A DNA stretch of 64,000 nucleotides, from assembly GCA_030159075.1 (NCBI GenBank), contig BROG01000072.1, positions 1,198,001 through 1,262,000 of the forward strand. Reading direction: 5' to 3'. The position numbers and the translations under genes were made by a program. The notes under the pieces are model-generated. The model had not been told where the DNA came from. It was given only the letters and a program-made list of their open reading frames with translations, and did no database searches. This DNA comes from Atrina japonica. Lineage: Eukaryota; Mollusca; Bivalvia; Pterioida; Pinnidae. Within the stretch, counting starts at the first letter, position 1. Each line of letters begins with the position of its first letter. Positions 36,233-46,760 of the stretch are shown piece after piece.

Positions 36233-37518
36233 TTGATCAGATTATATTTGCTTAATAACATGTTTTAGCCAGTTGATATTACAAAATGTTTGGCGATACC
36301 ATACATCACCCATACTACATTCTTCTAAAATTGACTTAACAGCCTATAACCAAAGATTATGGAAATCATCAGAAATATTGAATGACAAGCTATAAATAAT
36401 ACGAGTGAGTTTGTTTTCATGTGATGAAATAATTCTGCCCCAATACGTCACCATAAGGGTCTTAATTTGTACACTTAATGGTGTACGACAGGTTTCACTA
36501 TACAGCATGAATTTAGGTGTTCTTTTTTTTTAACTCCAAGAATATTTCGCAAAAATTCTAAATGTACATTCTCAATACAATCTATATTAGAGAAACCCCA
36601 ATGTTCACAACCATATAATAAAACTGGAACTATTGTTTAGTCAAAACGAAGCAATTGACAATCTATTGGCAAATTTAATAACAATCAACAATCTTTATAC
36701 ATTCGTTGTTCATATTAAACCGGCGATTAGATCGACCACTGTTATTAAAAATAATTTGTTGTGTTGACATTCACTATTAACTTATTTTCCGTGCAGTACC
36801 TTCCAAAACTATTCAGATTTCACTGTAGATCATTTACATTATCAGCAATAACATTTGTGTCATCAGCATAACACAAAACAATAAATGTTACACACTGATC
36901 AATAATTTCTCTATCGTTTATCTCTATACTTTTATAGTTGTGTTGTAACACAAAACTTTCCAAATCATTCAGGAACAAAGAAAAAAGTAGTGGCGACAAA
37001 TTTTGACCTTGTCTCACTCTGTTTTCACAATTAAAAAATTGCGATACAATACCGTTTAACTTCGTACAGGATTTAATACCTTTGTACATATTTTTAATCA
37101 CATTGAAGACTTTACTATTAATTCCGCTTCTAAAAATCTTGTTCCGTGAACCTGTACGCCAAACAGTGCCACAAGCCTTATAGAAGCTATAAACGCACAA
37201 AATTACTCCTTCTTTCTAAATTTAAGAATTTCAATTACTGAATTTAAAATACACATATTGTCCATAGTACAATAATCACTCCGAAATCCGGTCTGTGTTT
37301 CAGTCAAAATACTGAATTGTGACACATAGTCATCTAGACGCTTATTTGAAATAACCGTGAATAATTTTCCAGAATTAAGATATATTAAAGAACTTCACAT
37401 AAAAAGACAGAAACACATTTTCAGATGCTATAATAAATTCGTTTAGCACCCCATCAAGTCCTACTGATTTTCCTTATTTAGGTTGCGTATCGCTTTTTTT
37501 TTTAATTTCATCGTCCGT

Positions 37519-37784
37519 AGTCGGCCTGGCTCAGTCGGAAGCGCGCTCGACTTTTGATCGTGAGGTCGTGAGTTCGAGTCCAGCCGGCGGCAGGTTGGTT
37601 TCCTGTCTGTCGGATGAGACAGTAAAAACCGTAGTCCCGTGTCACAGTAGGTGTTGGCACTGCTCAATGGCCGTAAGTGCCGAGCATAGGCCAAAATTTG
37701 AAGCCCTTCATCGGCATTTGGTGACGTCTCCATATGAGTGAAATATTCTTGAGTGGGACGTTAAACAACAATAAACAAACAAAC
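37519..37784 (+). mobile_element. tRNA-derived SINE, type B, copy 2
   Basis: A-box-like TGGCTCAGTCGGAAGCGCGC, B-box-like GAGTTCGAGTCC, body TGTCACAGTAGGTGTTGGCA and GGCATTTGGTGACGTCTCC, tail CATATGAGTGAAATATTC and GAGTGGGACGTTAAAC, and a CAACAATAAACAAACAAAC 3' end. A perfect 15-bp target duplication, AATTTCATCGTCCGT, is at 37504-37518 and 37785-37799. It lies within the LINE coding region. Compared with copy 1, a TTAAAGAACCAT-type block is missing. Confidence 0.95.
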
Positions 37785-37894
37785 AATTTCATCGTCCGTT
37801 ATAATAACGTTTAACATTTCGTTAGTTTGTTCCTCATTGATAATATCGTCTTCATTATTTCCGTCATTTGCTCTGTTCACTTATAGTATACGTA

Positions 37895-37928
37895 TAGTTT
37901 ACTTACCTATATTAATCTTTACTCCCTG
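37895..37928. repeat. Direct repeat at left border of hAT-like element
   Basis: AGTTTACTTACCTATATTAA, TCTTTACTCCCTG resembles 38999-39032 (AGTTTACTTGTCTTCAATAT, TAACCTTACTCCCT) across the hAT-like insert. The similarity is much longer than a hAT target duplication, so the LINE probably already held a local duplication here. Confidence 0.6.
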
Positions 37929-38292
37929 CAGCGCTCTACAATGCGACCAAATCACTCGCAAATGCGACCATTTTTTAGATTTTGGCGAGTGTTTATCCTC
38001 ATTCAGTCGCCACATTGCGACCAGTTTTCCCCCGAACCGGAAATCAAAAGTTTGTCCGTTTTCACTGTGAAATTACATTATCGAAATCATGGTCGGTTAT
38101 GCGCTTTACAGCAACCAATTTGGTTATTCAGTTTCGATAAACTAGAGCATCTAACGCATGTGGATTACTGTATAAAACCACGTTGTATTGCTCTCACGTT
38201 TTCGACTTGAAATTTTCCTAACACACACGATGATATTTTTTTTTCTCTGTCGATTTCAACAGAAGCATCATTAGACACTGCTTTATGGCTAG

Positions 38293-38389
38293 TATTCGAC
38301 TAGGCCGAATTTTCTGCCCCGATTTCGATTTTAATTTCAGCGATTTTTAAGTGGTAAAATCGGGGCAGAATGTTCGGCATAGTGTTCGA
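38293..38389. repeat. Hairpin 1 of 3 in the hAT-like element
   Basis: Arms TATTCGACTAGGCCGAATTT, TCTGCCCCGATTT and AAATCGGGGCAGAATGTTCG, GCATAGTGTTCGA pair over about 33 bp. Confidence 0.85.
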
Positions 38390-38412
38390 CGAGGAGGACA
38401 AGCAGACCACAA

Positions 38413-38498
38413 CCTAATTCCTTTGGGGATTATCGTGGCCGATTTATCGTGGGGGAACACAATAAAACGACCGCGACAGAATCCCCAAAGGGATTAAC
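38413..38498. repeat. Hairpin 2 of 3 in the hAT-like element
   Basis: Arms CCTAATTCCTTTGGGGATTA, TCGTGG and CCGCGACAGAATCCCCAAAG, GGATTAACC pair over about 28 bp. Confidence 0.85.
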
Positions 38499-38530
38499 CA
38501 CAGTCGGAACTGGAAATTTTATCTGTAAAT

Positions 38531-38639
38531 TAAAGTCGAGAGTCAAACACCCGATTGTCGGACAAACACCTATAAATTAAAGAACTGTATAGGTGTTTGT
38601 CTGACGATCAGGTCACGGGTGTTGGACTCTAGATTTTAA
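38531..38639. repeat. Hairpin 3 of 3 in the hAT-like element
   Basis: Arms AGAGTCAAACACCCGATTGT, CGGACAAACACCTATA and TATAGGTGTTTGTCTGACGA, TCAGGTCACGGGTGTTGG, ACTCT pair over about 37 bp. Confidence 0.85.
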
Positions 38640-40500
38640 CTTACGGACAAAATTTACAATTCTTGTGGGCGGTCTCCTTTTTGCAAATTCTGTCGAAAAG
38701 AAACTGGATTTAAAAACAAAAATTTAAAAACAAAGTTTAAGGTTGCCTGGATTAATATTAGTCAACATGCAATAACCTTGTTTTATATATGAAAAATGTT
38801 ATAAACTTAGGCATTAATAAACTATACTCCAGTGGGATTATATAAAAAATATATATATATAATATATATATATACAATATATATATATATATATATATTG
38901 GCGAGTAAAAGTTCCTGGCTGGCTAGTAAAATTTCTGGTTCGCTGGCCAAATGAAGAGTGAATTTTTTTTAGTGTTGTAGAGCCCTGTCCCTGCGTTAGT
39001 TTACTTGTCTTCAATATTAACCTTACTCCCTATGTTAGTTTTCTTTGTATATTTATTTCACAATCTCCAGTTTTGTGTTGGATTTTTTGTCCTCATTGTA
39101 CGTAGCTCGTGTACCATAGCCGTCTTACGTTTATCTAGCATTCTCTTGTATCGTTTACTGCATGCTTGTAGATTTCTTCTATTAGATGTTGTATTTTTTC
39201 TTCGCAATATGGTAGTGTTTCCGTCCACTTTCACATTCTGTCCCAAACCAGTCTTTATTATTTCCTTTATTACTATAAGGTCTATTTTTCTGATGAAATG
39301 ATGCGTTTGCACTAATTCTATATATTTTGCTAATTTAATTGGCTATTAACAGAGTTAACAAATTCCCTATCTATGACATCTGGTGCATTGTTCAGACGAT
39401 ATTCAAGTTGTTGAACGTCTAGATTTCTAACAAAAACGTCAACTTTATTAGCTTTATTTAAGGGTTTCTCTTTATCCTCGTTACTCGATATCGTGAACTG
39501 AACAGGACTATGTACATCCGATAATAAACAAGAGTAGTCCTCGATTTCAAACTCGGATATAATACTAAAACACATAGGGGACACTATTAGATAGTCGCAG
39601 TACTAGTATTGTTACTTCTTGTTCTTCCGATACCTTTGTCTTTTCCGTGTCTACCATTTACGATACATAAATTAGCATTTTTACAAATTCCAATTATTTG
39701 ATACACTACTTTGTCTTTATTTGATCTCTGTAACAGTATATTATGATTTGTCAAAAACAGTGTTAAGATCATTATCAATCGGGCCTATTTCTATATTTTC
39801 TATCAGAAAAACCATCAAACACAGTATAATCGCATAACACACCGGTTCTGCCATTCATATCTCCAGTCAACATTATGTTACTTGACATAGGTTTTATAAG
39901 ATTTACCTCCCTTTGTAGCTCGTCCCACATTTCATCAGTTTCATATTTTGAGCCTTCAGGTGGTAAGTACACCAAACCCAAGTAAATATTACGGTCCGAA
40001 TTCAGAATATGTCTTGAGATAATACACCAAGAAAATGTATTCGGATGTATTAGGTAAGATCGATATATAATCAAGGATATCATTCTTAAAGCGATATAAG
40101 CTGTCACAATGATTATTTTTGTCCCCTGACACATAGTCGTGAATATGATAAAATGTGTGTTCAAATACATTATAAAACACGTGGTATGTTGTAAAAGATC
40201 TTCTTGTCGAAGTTATTTGTTTTATTATAATTAAGTTTTCCTGTACCTTAAAAAATCCAGCTGTATTTCCGTATGCAGTGACCTTTCAGATAAACTATTT
40301 GGCCATATACAATGTATTTCGTAATTCGGTCAGTGGTTCTCGGTCCTGTACACGCTCAGACTATGTTAAAGTCGGCCGATTTATGTGTTTTTTATTTATT
40401 TTTAAAATACAGGACGGGGTTTTTATTGGAAAGTGCATGTATTATGTAAAATATATGCTTTTCAACGCTATTTTAAATACCTGAAGAAAATCGGATGAAT

Positions 40501-41210
40501 TTATAAATAAATATATCAGGTCACTAAAAGAAAAATTTCCAATCTTACCCTGAATGCTGACGTTGACAAAATCAAAACAGTATAACGGTGAAAAGTATGC
40601 GTACTTCATGTATAACTCATGTGTACCTCACAAATCCAATACTCTCAGTACCTGCATAGGTTGGGCATACTGATTTTCCCACTACTGCCCCTGGGGGCTG
40701 GGATGCATCATGTTTGAGACATGATATACCTGGCACGTGTACAATTTCAGAAACGAAGGTTTTGAACGGCGAAGAGGACAAACTTTGCCTGATTTAGGTA
40801 TGAAATGATGATGTACGAAAATAAACGCAAAGAGTAATAAGAATAGAACATGTATATTAACCGCAAATAGCACGTGCTTATTGGTTACTTCTTTATTCAT
40901 CGTTACAAAATGGGCATGTAATTTTTTTTTTCACTTACAACAGCTCATATCGCTTTAAAAAAAAACGTCTCCCGCCAGGCCGGGTTTTTGTGTGCTTATT
41001 GTGAACTCATTTTTGACCTAGACGAGTTTAAATTTTAGGTAAATAAATCATAAGATTAAAATTACAATGATTAGAGTAATCGCCCCTACTTGTCACATTA
41101 CATAAGAGAGTATCAAATAAGAAATAAAACGTTTTTCCCGTGCAGCTTGTTATAACTGAAAAGTGAGAACAATCATCCGTATGATAATCTAAAGGTTACT
41201 CCGCTCCGCC
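40501..41210. other. LINE 5'-side repeat sequence; no gene
   Basis: The segment at 40830-40970 (GCAAAGAGTAATAAGAATAG, GCAAATAGCACGTG, AAAATGGGCATGTAA, CAGCTCATATC) recurs at 42.5-42.8 and 60.87-60.95 kb, so it belongs to a repeat next to or within LINE 5' ends. The frame at 40682-40900 is repeat-derived. Confidence 0.55.
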
Positions 41211-41211
41211 A

Positions 41212-41268
41212 TCGACCACCGACCTTTCGCAAGAAAACGGTCAAACTTTCCCACTTAATTCGAAATGA
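41212..41268 (-). repeat. Fragment of type A SINE
   Basis: CGACCACCGACCTTTCGC and AACTTTCCCACTTAATTCGA match the middle of the SINE at 2865-3107 in the same strand sense. Both ends are missing. Confidence 0.8.
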
Positions 41269-41311
41269 CTAAACTGTTCATATCAGGTCAATCAAAGACA
41301 AATTTGACAAC

Positions 41312-41528
41312 CAATTGTGACGAGGATACACTCCTCACGTATTCCATTGGACTTGACTGTGGACTCAAGGCGGGTGTGACAGGTCGACAGGGAATGCTTA
41401 CTCCTCCATGGCACCTGATCCCACCTCTTGGTTTCCAGAGGTCCGTGTTTGTCATTTTTACCGGATTTGTATCTATGTCCTGGACATTCTACTGATTTAT
41501 ACTTTGGTATCTGAGATTTTTTATAGTT
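41312..41528 (+). repeat. R1 3'-tail copy
   Basis: Well-preserved, from CAATTGTGACGAGGATACAC through GGGTGTGACAGGTCGACAGG, TGGCACCTGATCCCACCTC and AGAGGTCCGTGTTTGTC to TATACTTTGGTATCTGAG. An R2 fragment follows within about 35 bp. Confidence 0.9.
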
Positions 41529-41559
41529 AATTATATATAAACTGTAGAATTGCGAAAAA

Positions 41560-41765
41560 GTTTGCTCAGTATGACCGTTTCTGTCATTAAGACTTGAACA
41601 GTTCGACAGATGAGGTCGAATTAAATGATAAGTCTAGTATATTTCAGAAAGAAAATAGTGGTATCATACAAGGGGAATAATAAACCTAGATGTATTGCCA
41701 AATCTATTTAAGAGTACAAACTCTTAAAAAGATCATTGACAATCTAAGCTTTTGGGAAATTTAGA
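41560..41765 (-). repeat. Decayed R2 (retrozyme-type) copy
   Basis: TTTGCTCAGTATGACCGTTT and CTGTCATTAAGACTTGAACA correspond to the hammerhead end, and GTGGTATCATACAAGG to the body. On the minus strand the CUGANGA box is destroyed. Confidence 0.7.
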
Positions 41766-42520
41766 ATTTAGATAGAACAACCCTAACCCCATAACTTAAT
41801 ATGATGCAAGGACTGCTGCGTACACATCCTCCATATTTTAATTATGGAATTTCATCAATAGTATGACGTCATTGATTTAAACATCAATGGCCGTATCTTG
41901 ACGTACGAAATCTCGTATGTGATATCAAAATATGGCAGTACAAAAGAATTCTTCTATTAATTGTTGGGTATGGTTTGTCACTCAGTCGGTCTTGGTACGA
42001 TTCGTCTTGGGTGAGAGTGTTCCTTGTAACTTCACTCAACGTGCAAATCTCGTGGACATCTACGAAGATGATCGGAATGTAAATCAGTTGCCATGTCTTG
42101 TTTCAGTTTCCATGTAAACACAAAAATCATTTATTTGATGTTTTTTTTGGGGTTTTTTTCTTTTCTTATTTTTTGCATCTGCACTATGTTTTCGACTGTA
42201 AATCGTATTATCGGGTGATTTTTTATGGTATACAATCGTTTCATGGTTATTACACACTTTCCGAAAAAAAATATTCCTACCTTAGCTGCTTTACATTAAA
42301 TGTACATCAACAACAGAACGCTGTCTTGCGGTCTTGACCGAGTGTTTTTGTCAAATACTGGTTTATATTATTATATAACTGCGTAATCTAATTTTGGTAA
42401 ACATGAACTAAATAACTGGTATTCCGGTATCAGCTGTATCATTTAGTGATAAAATAATATTTCGTATTGATAGCACCGTTCTTTAAATTGTAAACTCATC
42501 ATAAAAACCTGAGATAGTCA
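41766..42520. other. No supported gene
   Basis: AT-rich. Frames at 41932-42337 show no domain and lack splice context. Confidence 0.35.
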
Positions 42521-42524
42521 TCTT

Positions 42525-42835
42525 TTACAGAAGTAATAAGAATAAAATGTGTATAAACTGCAAATAGCACATGTTTATTGGACACTCGGTAATCTTCGTA
42601 AAAATTTACCGAAAGTTAAAATGTAATGCTCAAAGTATGGCTGACAAAAAATGACTGATATTACGGGTTATTTCTGGCAAGATTGTTGCAATTTTACACA
42701 CGCATTAACAATTTTGTTATTCTTACCACCAAATACACGTAGTCTCTTTGGAATATATATGAAATAGTATATCACGTAAAATGGGCATGTAAATTTGTCC
42801 CCCTTACGACAGCTCATATCACTTTAAATTCTAGC
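42525..42835. repeat. LINE-associated dispersed repeat
   Basis: AAGTAATAAGAATAAAATGT, GCAAATAGCACATG, GACACTCGGTAATCTTCGTA, then AAAATGGGCATGTAAAT and CAGCTCATATCACTTTAAA. Matches blocks at 40.83-40.97 and 60.87-60.97 kb. Confidence 0.7.
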
Positions 42836-43300
42836 TCGACTAACGAAGTCTTTTTGGCAGAAACGATCGTCTTGAGCATTGTACAAAACTATAACGTGTT
42901 ATGTTTATAATATTGATCTAAAATTTAGATAACAAGAGAGTAATATAGTATGGCGTGCTACCGTTAAATTTACGACATAAGTTGTTCGTTTGGCGCAAAA
43001 TTGTTAAAATTAAAAAAGAAACAACTTTAAATTTAATAAACAAACGATTAATTCTTTACCCTAGGTGAAGGAATTGTAATGATAACCTAAAACAGTTTGT
43101 CCAAAGAGACGTGTTCTAGATAAAAACATAACAGTAATTGTTCTTTGACATAAAAATCGCTCCGAAGTATAACAGAAGTAGCGATAAATATTTGAATCTC
43201 TATTAGATATAAAAACGGTCTCATCACGAAGAACAATTTCAAATCCAAAATAGGATGGGAACAGGTGTCCGAATGGAGACAGCGGTGTTAAGGTGGTCGA
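42836..43300 (+). repeat. Decayed R2 copy plus a linked GACAG-ending segment
   Basis: The plus strand at 42833-42877 reads GCTCGACTAACGAAGTC, GCAGAAACGATCGTC and TTGAGC: stem I still pairs (one G-U) and GAAAC and GTC are kept, but the core is CTAACGA (G5 lost). The later segment CAATTTCAAATCC..GATGGGA and CAGGTGTCCGAATGGAGACA matches 63.83-63.89 kb, where it also follows an R2 copy. Confidence 0.7.
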
Positions 43301-44445
43301 TCTCGGAGAAAAGGTAAGTTTTAGAACTGATGTCGGTTGGAGTATGGTTTAACATTTTATTATTTATATTGTAAAACAGCAAGCAAAAAATAATTAAAAT
43401 AAAACAAGAAAGCTAGAGAGAAATAAAGAAAGCTACGGAAAAGGGACCTCTTATTTCAATGTAGTGTCTTGAGGATTCAAACACAATGTTATTTATATCG
43501 GTATTTAGATAGATGTCTGCGGAATTACAAATAAAAGGGAAAGCTCAATAAAGTGTTTTACATTTGAACTAGCATACGGACATTCCAAGGAAAACCAGCT
43601 TATCGAATATCATAACCATTTCCAAATGCTATTACCAAAAGGACTTTACATAAAATGTAAAATAGTTTAAGGGCACATTAGCTGTGTTTTTAAAAATAAT
43701 TTCCTCCTTAAATTTTTAGATTTGCTCATAAAAATGCTTTTTAGAACCCATTGAGATGAATCTTCATTGGTGCCGTTATGAACATTTTCCTAGTTTCTAA
43801 TTAACATCAACACATGCCAAAACCGTTATTTCCAAGTGCCGATTCAACCACACTAATTGCCGATTGCCATATTTCCGAAGAGCCGAAATCACTTGGTGCC
43901 AATTTGACATGGGAATGAGTTGACCAGCAATGCTATAGATAGACACCGAAGTAATCGGACTTTTTAGCGTTTCATTTTGTGTTTTCCACAAATAGATAAA
44001 TAAAATCACTAAATTTGTCTACGAACTTTCCGATGTGATATCGGTAAGAATATTGCCCACAATACCATTTTTTTATATACATGCCCGCTAATATTATTTA
44101 TTATTTTCAAATTCGTAAAACTTTTAAACAAGCCAACATTTGCACGTGTAATTAATGAGAACTTTATATAAGGATAATGTTTTCACTTTTCACAGAATAT
44201 CACACCCTAGCCGCCATTAATGCTGCTTTAAAACGTGTTAATGTGTCAATGAAATAGGTCAAACAGTAAAATGATGGCGTAATAAACAGTTCCAAATTAA
44301 CAAGAAACAACTTTCTATTGATTTTTTCTGATTAAAACTAAAGTAAAAGCTCCCATGGTATTACATCTTTTTTCCGATTAAGGAATACATGTATTATATG
44401 TGTATAAAGATTAAATGAAACGCTACCATCATAAAAGACATACAC
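43301..44445. other. No supported gene; R3 and R9 ends
   Basis: An R3 end fragment lies at about 43666-43720 (TTTAAGGGCACATTAGCTGT). At 44205-44240 lies CACCCTAGCCGCCATTAATG, CTGCTTT, the inverse of 35515-35548. No coding signal. Confidence 0.45.
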
Positions 44446-44829
44446 TTAAAAGGGGGCATTTACTGTATTTTTCAAGAAATTTTCTTTCCCTTTTTACTAC
44501 ATAGATTGATATACAATAACAAAAATAGATATACACAGGCACATAAATTCTAACATCTCTATATATTTTGTGAAAATTGCTTGAGAAACCCAGTTTGGGA
44601 ATGATTCAATTGCAATTGATTGATTCATTCTTACTATTTGTATATGAATACCACACTGGAACGGACCTTATTTTCACAAAATATATTGGAATATAGGGAT
44701 TTTTATGCCAGCCCTGTTTTAGCTCTAAACTGACTTATTGGATATAATTGTACATCAAGTACAAATAGTAAAATTAGAAAAAATCAAAATATTGGGTGGG
44801 GGGTGGTAAACAGCTAATGACCATTCAAG
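44446..44829. mobile_element. R3 MITE copy 3
   Basis: Left TTAAAAGGGGGCATTTACTG, right AACAGCTAATGACCATTCAA. The interior has TCTATATATTTTGTGAAAAT and TTTTCACAAAATATATTGGA. Confidence 0.85.
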
Positions 44830-45330
44830 GAAACAATATGTATGACGTCCATCCCATACTGCACTAAGTCTTACGATATATACTTATGAGTATTTTTATT
44901 GGAAATGTTCTTTTGGGTATATAATGTCTTATCATATATCGTACCTGCGTTTCCCATTTACTTAACATTAGATGAAAAGATACAGTATCTTACCAATTAT
45001 CCACTAGGAACTGTTTTTGAGGTTCAGGGACTACTTTTAAAATATATTCATACGCACTATATCGATGGCATGTTACGCATTTTTTTTATTTTATTGTAAT
45101 TTGTTGTGATTAAATAAAACATTTTAGATTACGACCATTTTTCATTAATAAGGATAATATATAATTACAAAAAAGTTATTTAAAGTATAAATATAATTAT
45201 ATATATTTAAGCATTGATTCTATTCTTCCGGTTCATTGCGAAATGACCTGAATGAAGACTGTACACACTGTGTAATACACCATTTTCGAGTAATCTCATT
45301 CCGTTTGGATTTTTCGTTTTATTGTGTACC
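44830..45330. other. No supported gene
   Basis: The plus-strand frame at about 44899-45099 is hydrophobic but has no recognisable domain. Confidence 0.3.
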
Positions 45331-45368
45331 CAAGTCACGTGATATCAACAAAAACGGGGGCAGTCAGC

Positions 45369-45600
45369 ATGGCGGTTTACTGTGAACTCGTATACGTTGT
45401 GCCGACTGCCTGTTCAGTTATTGAAATGCCTCACTACAACTACCTGGCAGAAGGGTGTAAAACAAGAGGGAGAAGAAAATGTATGGATACACGGAGTCTG
45501 TTCATTTATTTGCTTTCCTTACGAAACAGAACATAAAATTGACAGAAAACTTCAGCGAGCCGACTTTGAACAAAGCAGGTGACCTAGCCAGACTAACGAC
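45369..45600 (+). pseudogene. THAP-like DNA-binding domain of a DNA transposon
   Basis: From MPHYNYLAEGC at 45426, then GRRKCMDT, a frame change, VCSFICFPYETEH and KIDRKLQRADFEQS. The layout recalls a THAP zinc finger (Cys pair, then F..FP, then a long helix). The first expected Cys is Asn and a frameshift divides the domain. Together with the DDE-like part downstream it suggests a THAP-plus-DDE (ISL2EU/Harbinger-like) transposase relic. Confidence 0.5.
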
Positions 45601-45849
45601 ACTTTGTCAAGGAAAATGAACTGGTAAAACTAGATCTATTTTTCGTTATCTTACTTAATTTTAGCTATGATATGTATATTGCAGCAGTATTATATTATCT
45701 CAATGTTTTATGCAGTTTAAATTAAATTCATTGGCCCCTTTAAACAATCTGATGGTTTTATTTGGGTAGGGTCTATTATAAACTAAAAACATATATAACA
45801 TTTTTCTACCTCTGATTGATGTATATCTAAATTTATTTTTGACTTTAGG

Positions 45850-46760
45850 AATATTAAAGTGGTCCTCTCTATATTACAGCTATACTGGACATGACAACGA
45901 CATGGTTAAAAATTTGAGATATTTTTACCAGGAGCCAAAGCATCAAACAGAAAAAACTTGAGAAAGACAGGACCATCAAAAATCTTAGCAGATTTAATGA
46001 AATTCTTATTTCTAATCATCTAGTCTCTGTAACAAATGAGATTGGCATTAACCACATCTTTTCTTACTGGAATATAGGGAATTTCTGTTACAAGAGTCAC
46101 TCAAAGTTTCATCAAATTTACTAAGTACTCAAGCTCACCTAACTTTTCATGATTTTAAGGTAAAAACACGCAAAATTTATCCTGTAACTGGACATGTTTA
46201 TATATTGACAGCATATAATTGTATATAATGATCAAAGTCATTGCTCATTTGAAGAAAACTTCAGAAATATTAAAATTTTGTTTGAGTACGTACTCAAATT
46301 TTGAAATCCTGATTATGACGCAAATATTTATATGTGAATGATAAGGAATGATAATATGCTTCCTAATCATTTAAACCCAAACATTTTACGAACGGTTTTA
46401 TAGTAAAAAATAATGAAATAAAAGTTGAGCTTGAGTACTGAATGAATTTGGTGACTTCGGGTCATGAACACAACTTTATGTTTCAGGTGAAGAGGTTTCT
46501 GCCCGAGTTATTTTGTAAAGCATTTCCTCGAACTACTACATGCAGTGTTGTGCTCACATGCATTTTCATTCAGCAGCTTCAAACATCGACAGGTTGTCAT
46601 CTACAGTACTTACAATTACAATGCTTTTAAATTTCAAGTACTCATCACCCAAACAGATTCATTCCCAGTTTTCCAAATTGTAGGGAGGAAAAATAGACAG
46701 ATGCATAACAGCAAATGCAAGATTCCTGAATCATATTTATGCTGACCTGACTGTTTCCAT
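45850..46760 (+). pseudogene. DDE-type (ISL2EU/Harbinger-like) transposase relic, split by a MITE
   Basis: Remnants in changing frames: YYTGHDNDMVKNLRYFYQEP (about 45880-45950), then after the MITE KRFLPELFCKAFPRTTT, CIFIQQLQTS, a YSTYNYNAFKF box and LITQTDSFPVF. In intact relatives this region reads FP-rTt-iiD-tE-iFIQ-p..Y-hNT-K-L; the first catalytic Asp is not conserved here. Many stops. A host function is unlikely. Confidence 0.55.
46105..46462. mobile_element. MITE family M1, copy 2
   Basis: The left end ATCAAATTTACTAAGTACTC, AAGCTCACC and the right end GTTGAGCTTGAGTACTGAAT, GAATTTGGTGACTTCGGG are inverted to each other and match M1 at 33457-33864. The interior shares TTTGAGTACGTACTCAAA. 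It sits inside the DDE transposase relic. Confidence 0.85.

Larger units (their letters stand above)
37929..38987. mobile_element. hAT-like non-autonomous element containing three hairpins
   Basis: Ends CAGCGCTCTACAA and, inverted, CAGGGCTCTACAAC: about 16-bp imperfect terminal repeats beginning CAG, as in many hAT elements. TCCCTGC(A/G) at both borders is compatible with an 8-bp target duplication. The interior starts with ATGCGACCAAATCACTCGC-type sequence, then three successive long inverted repeats, then a (TA)n tract at 38850-38900 and GGCTGGCTAGTAAAATTTC near the right end. Non-coding. The LINE continues on both sides. Confidence 0.7.
35590..40500 (-). mobile_element. Non-LTR retrotransposon (LINE), decayed, with three insertions
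   Basis: Minus strand from 40500: AP-like endonuclease with NIYLGLVYLPPEGSKY, GDMNGRTG (39841-39864) and SDVHSPV (39501-39521). Then a linker (SKRYKRMLDK, TKNPTQNWRL; later NEEQTNEMLNVIITDDEIKK). Then RT with GKLFTVIS, SQFSILTETQTGFRSDY, the motif A remnant SFYKACGTVWR (catalytic Asp lost), VRQGQNLSPLLFSLFLNDLE and YADD (36859-36870). A C-terminal part follows with IVPVLLYGCEHWGFSNIDCI, HLEFLRNILGV, then FRTTNYRLPIEIGRWNYVER, RKCYLCN and GDEYHY down to about 35600. It is interrupted by R1 (36044-36232), a SINE (37519-37784) and a hAT-like element (37929-38987). Frameshifts and stops make it dead. The clade is not assigned. Confidence 0.88.
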
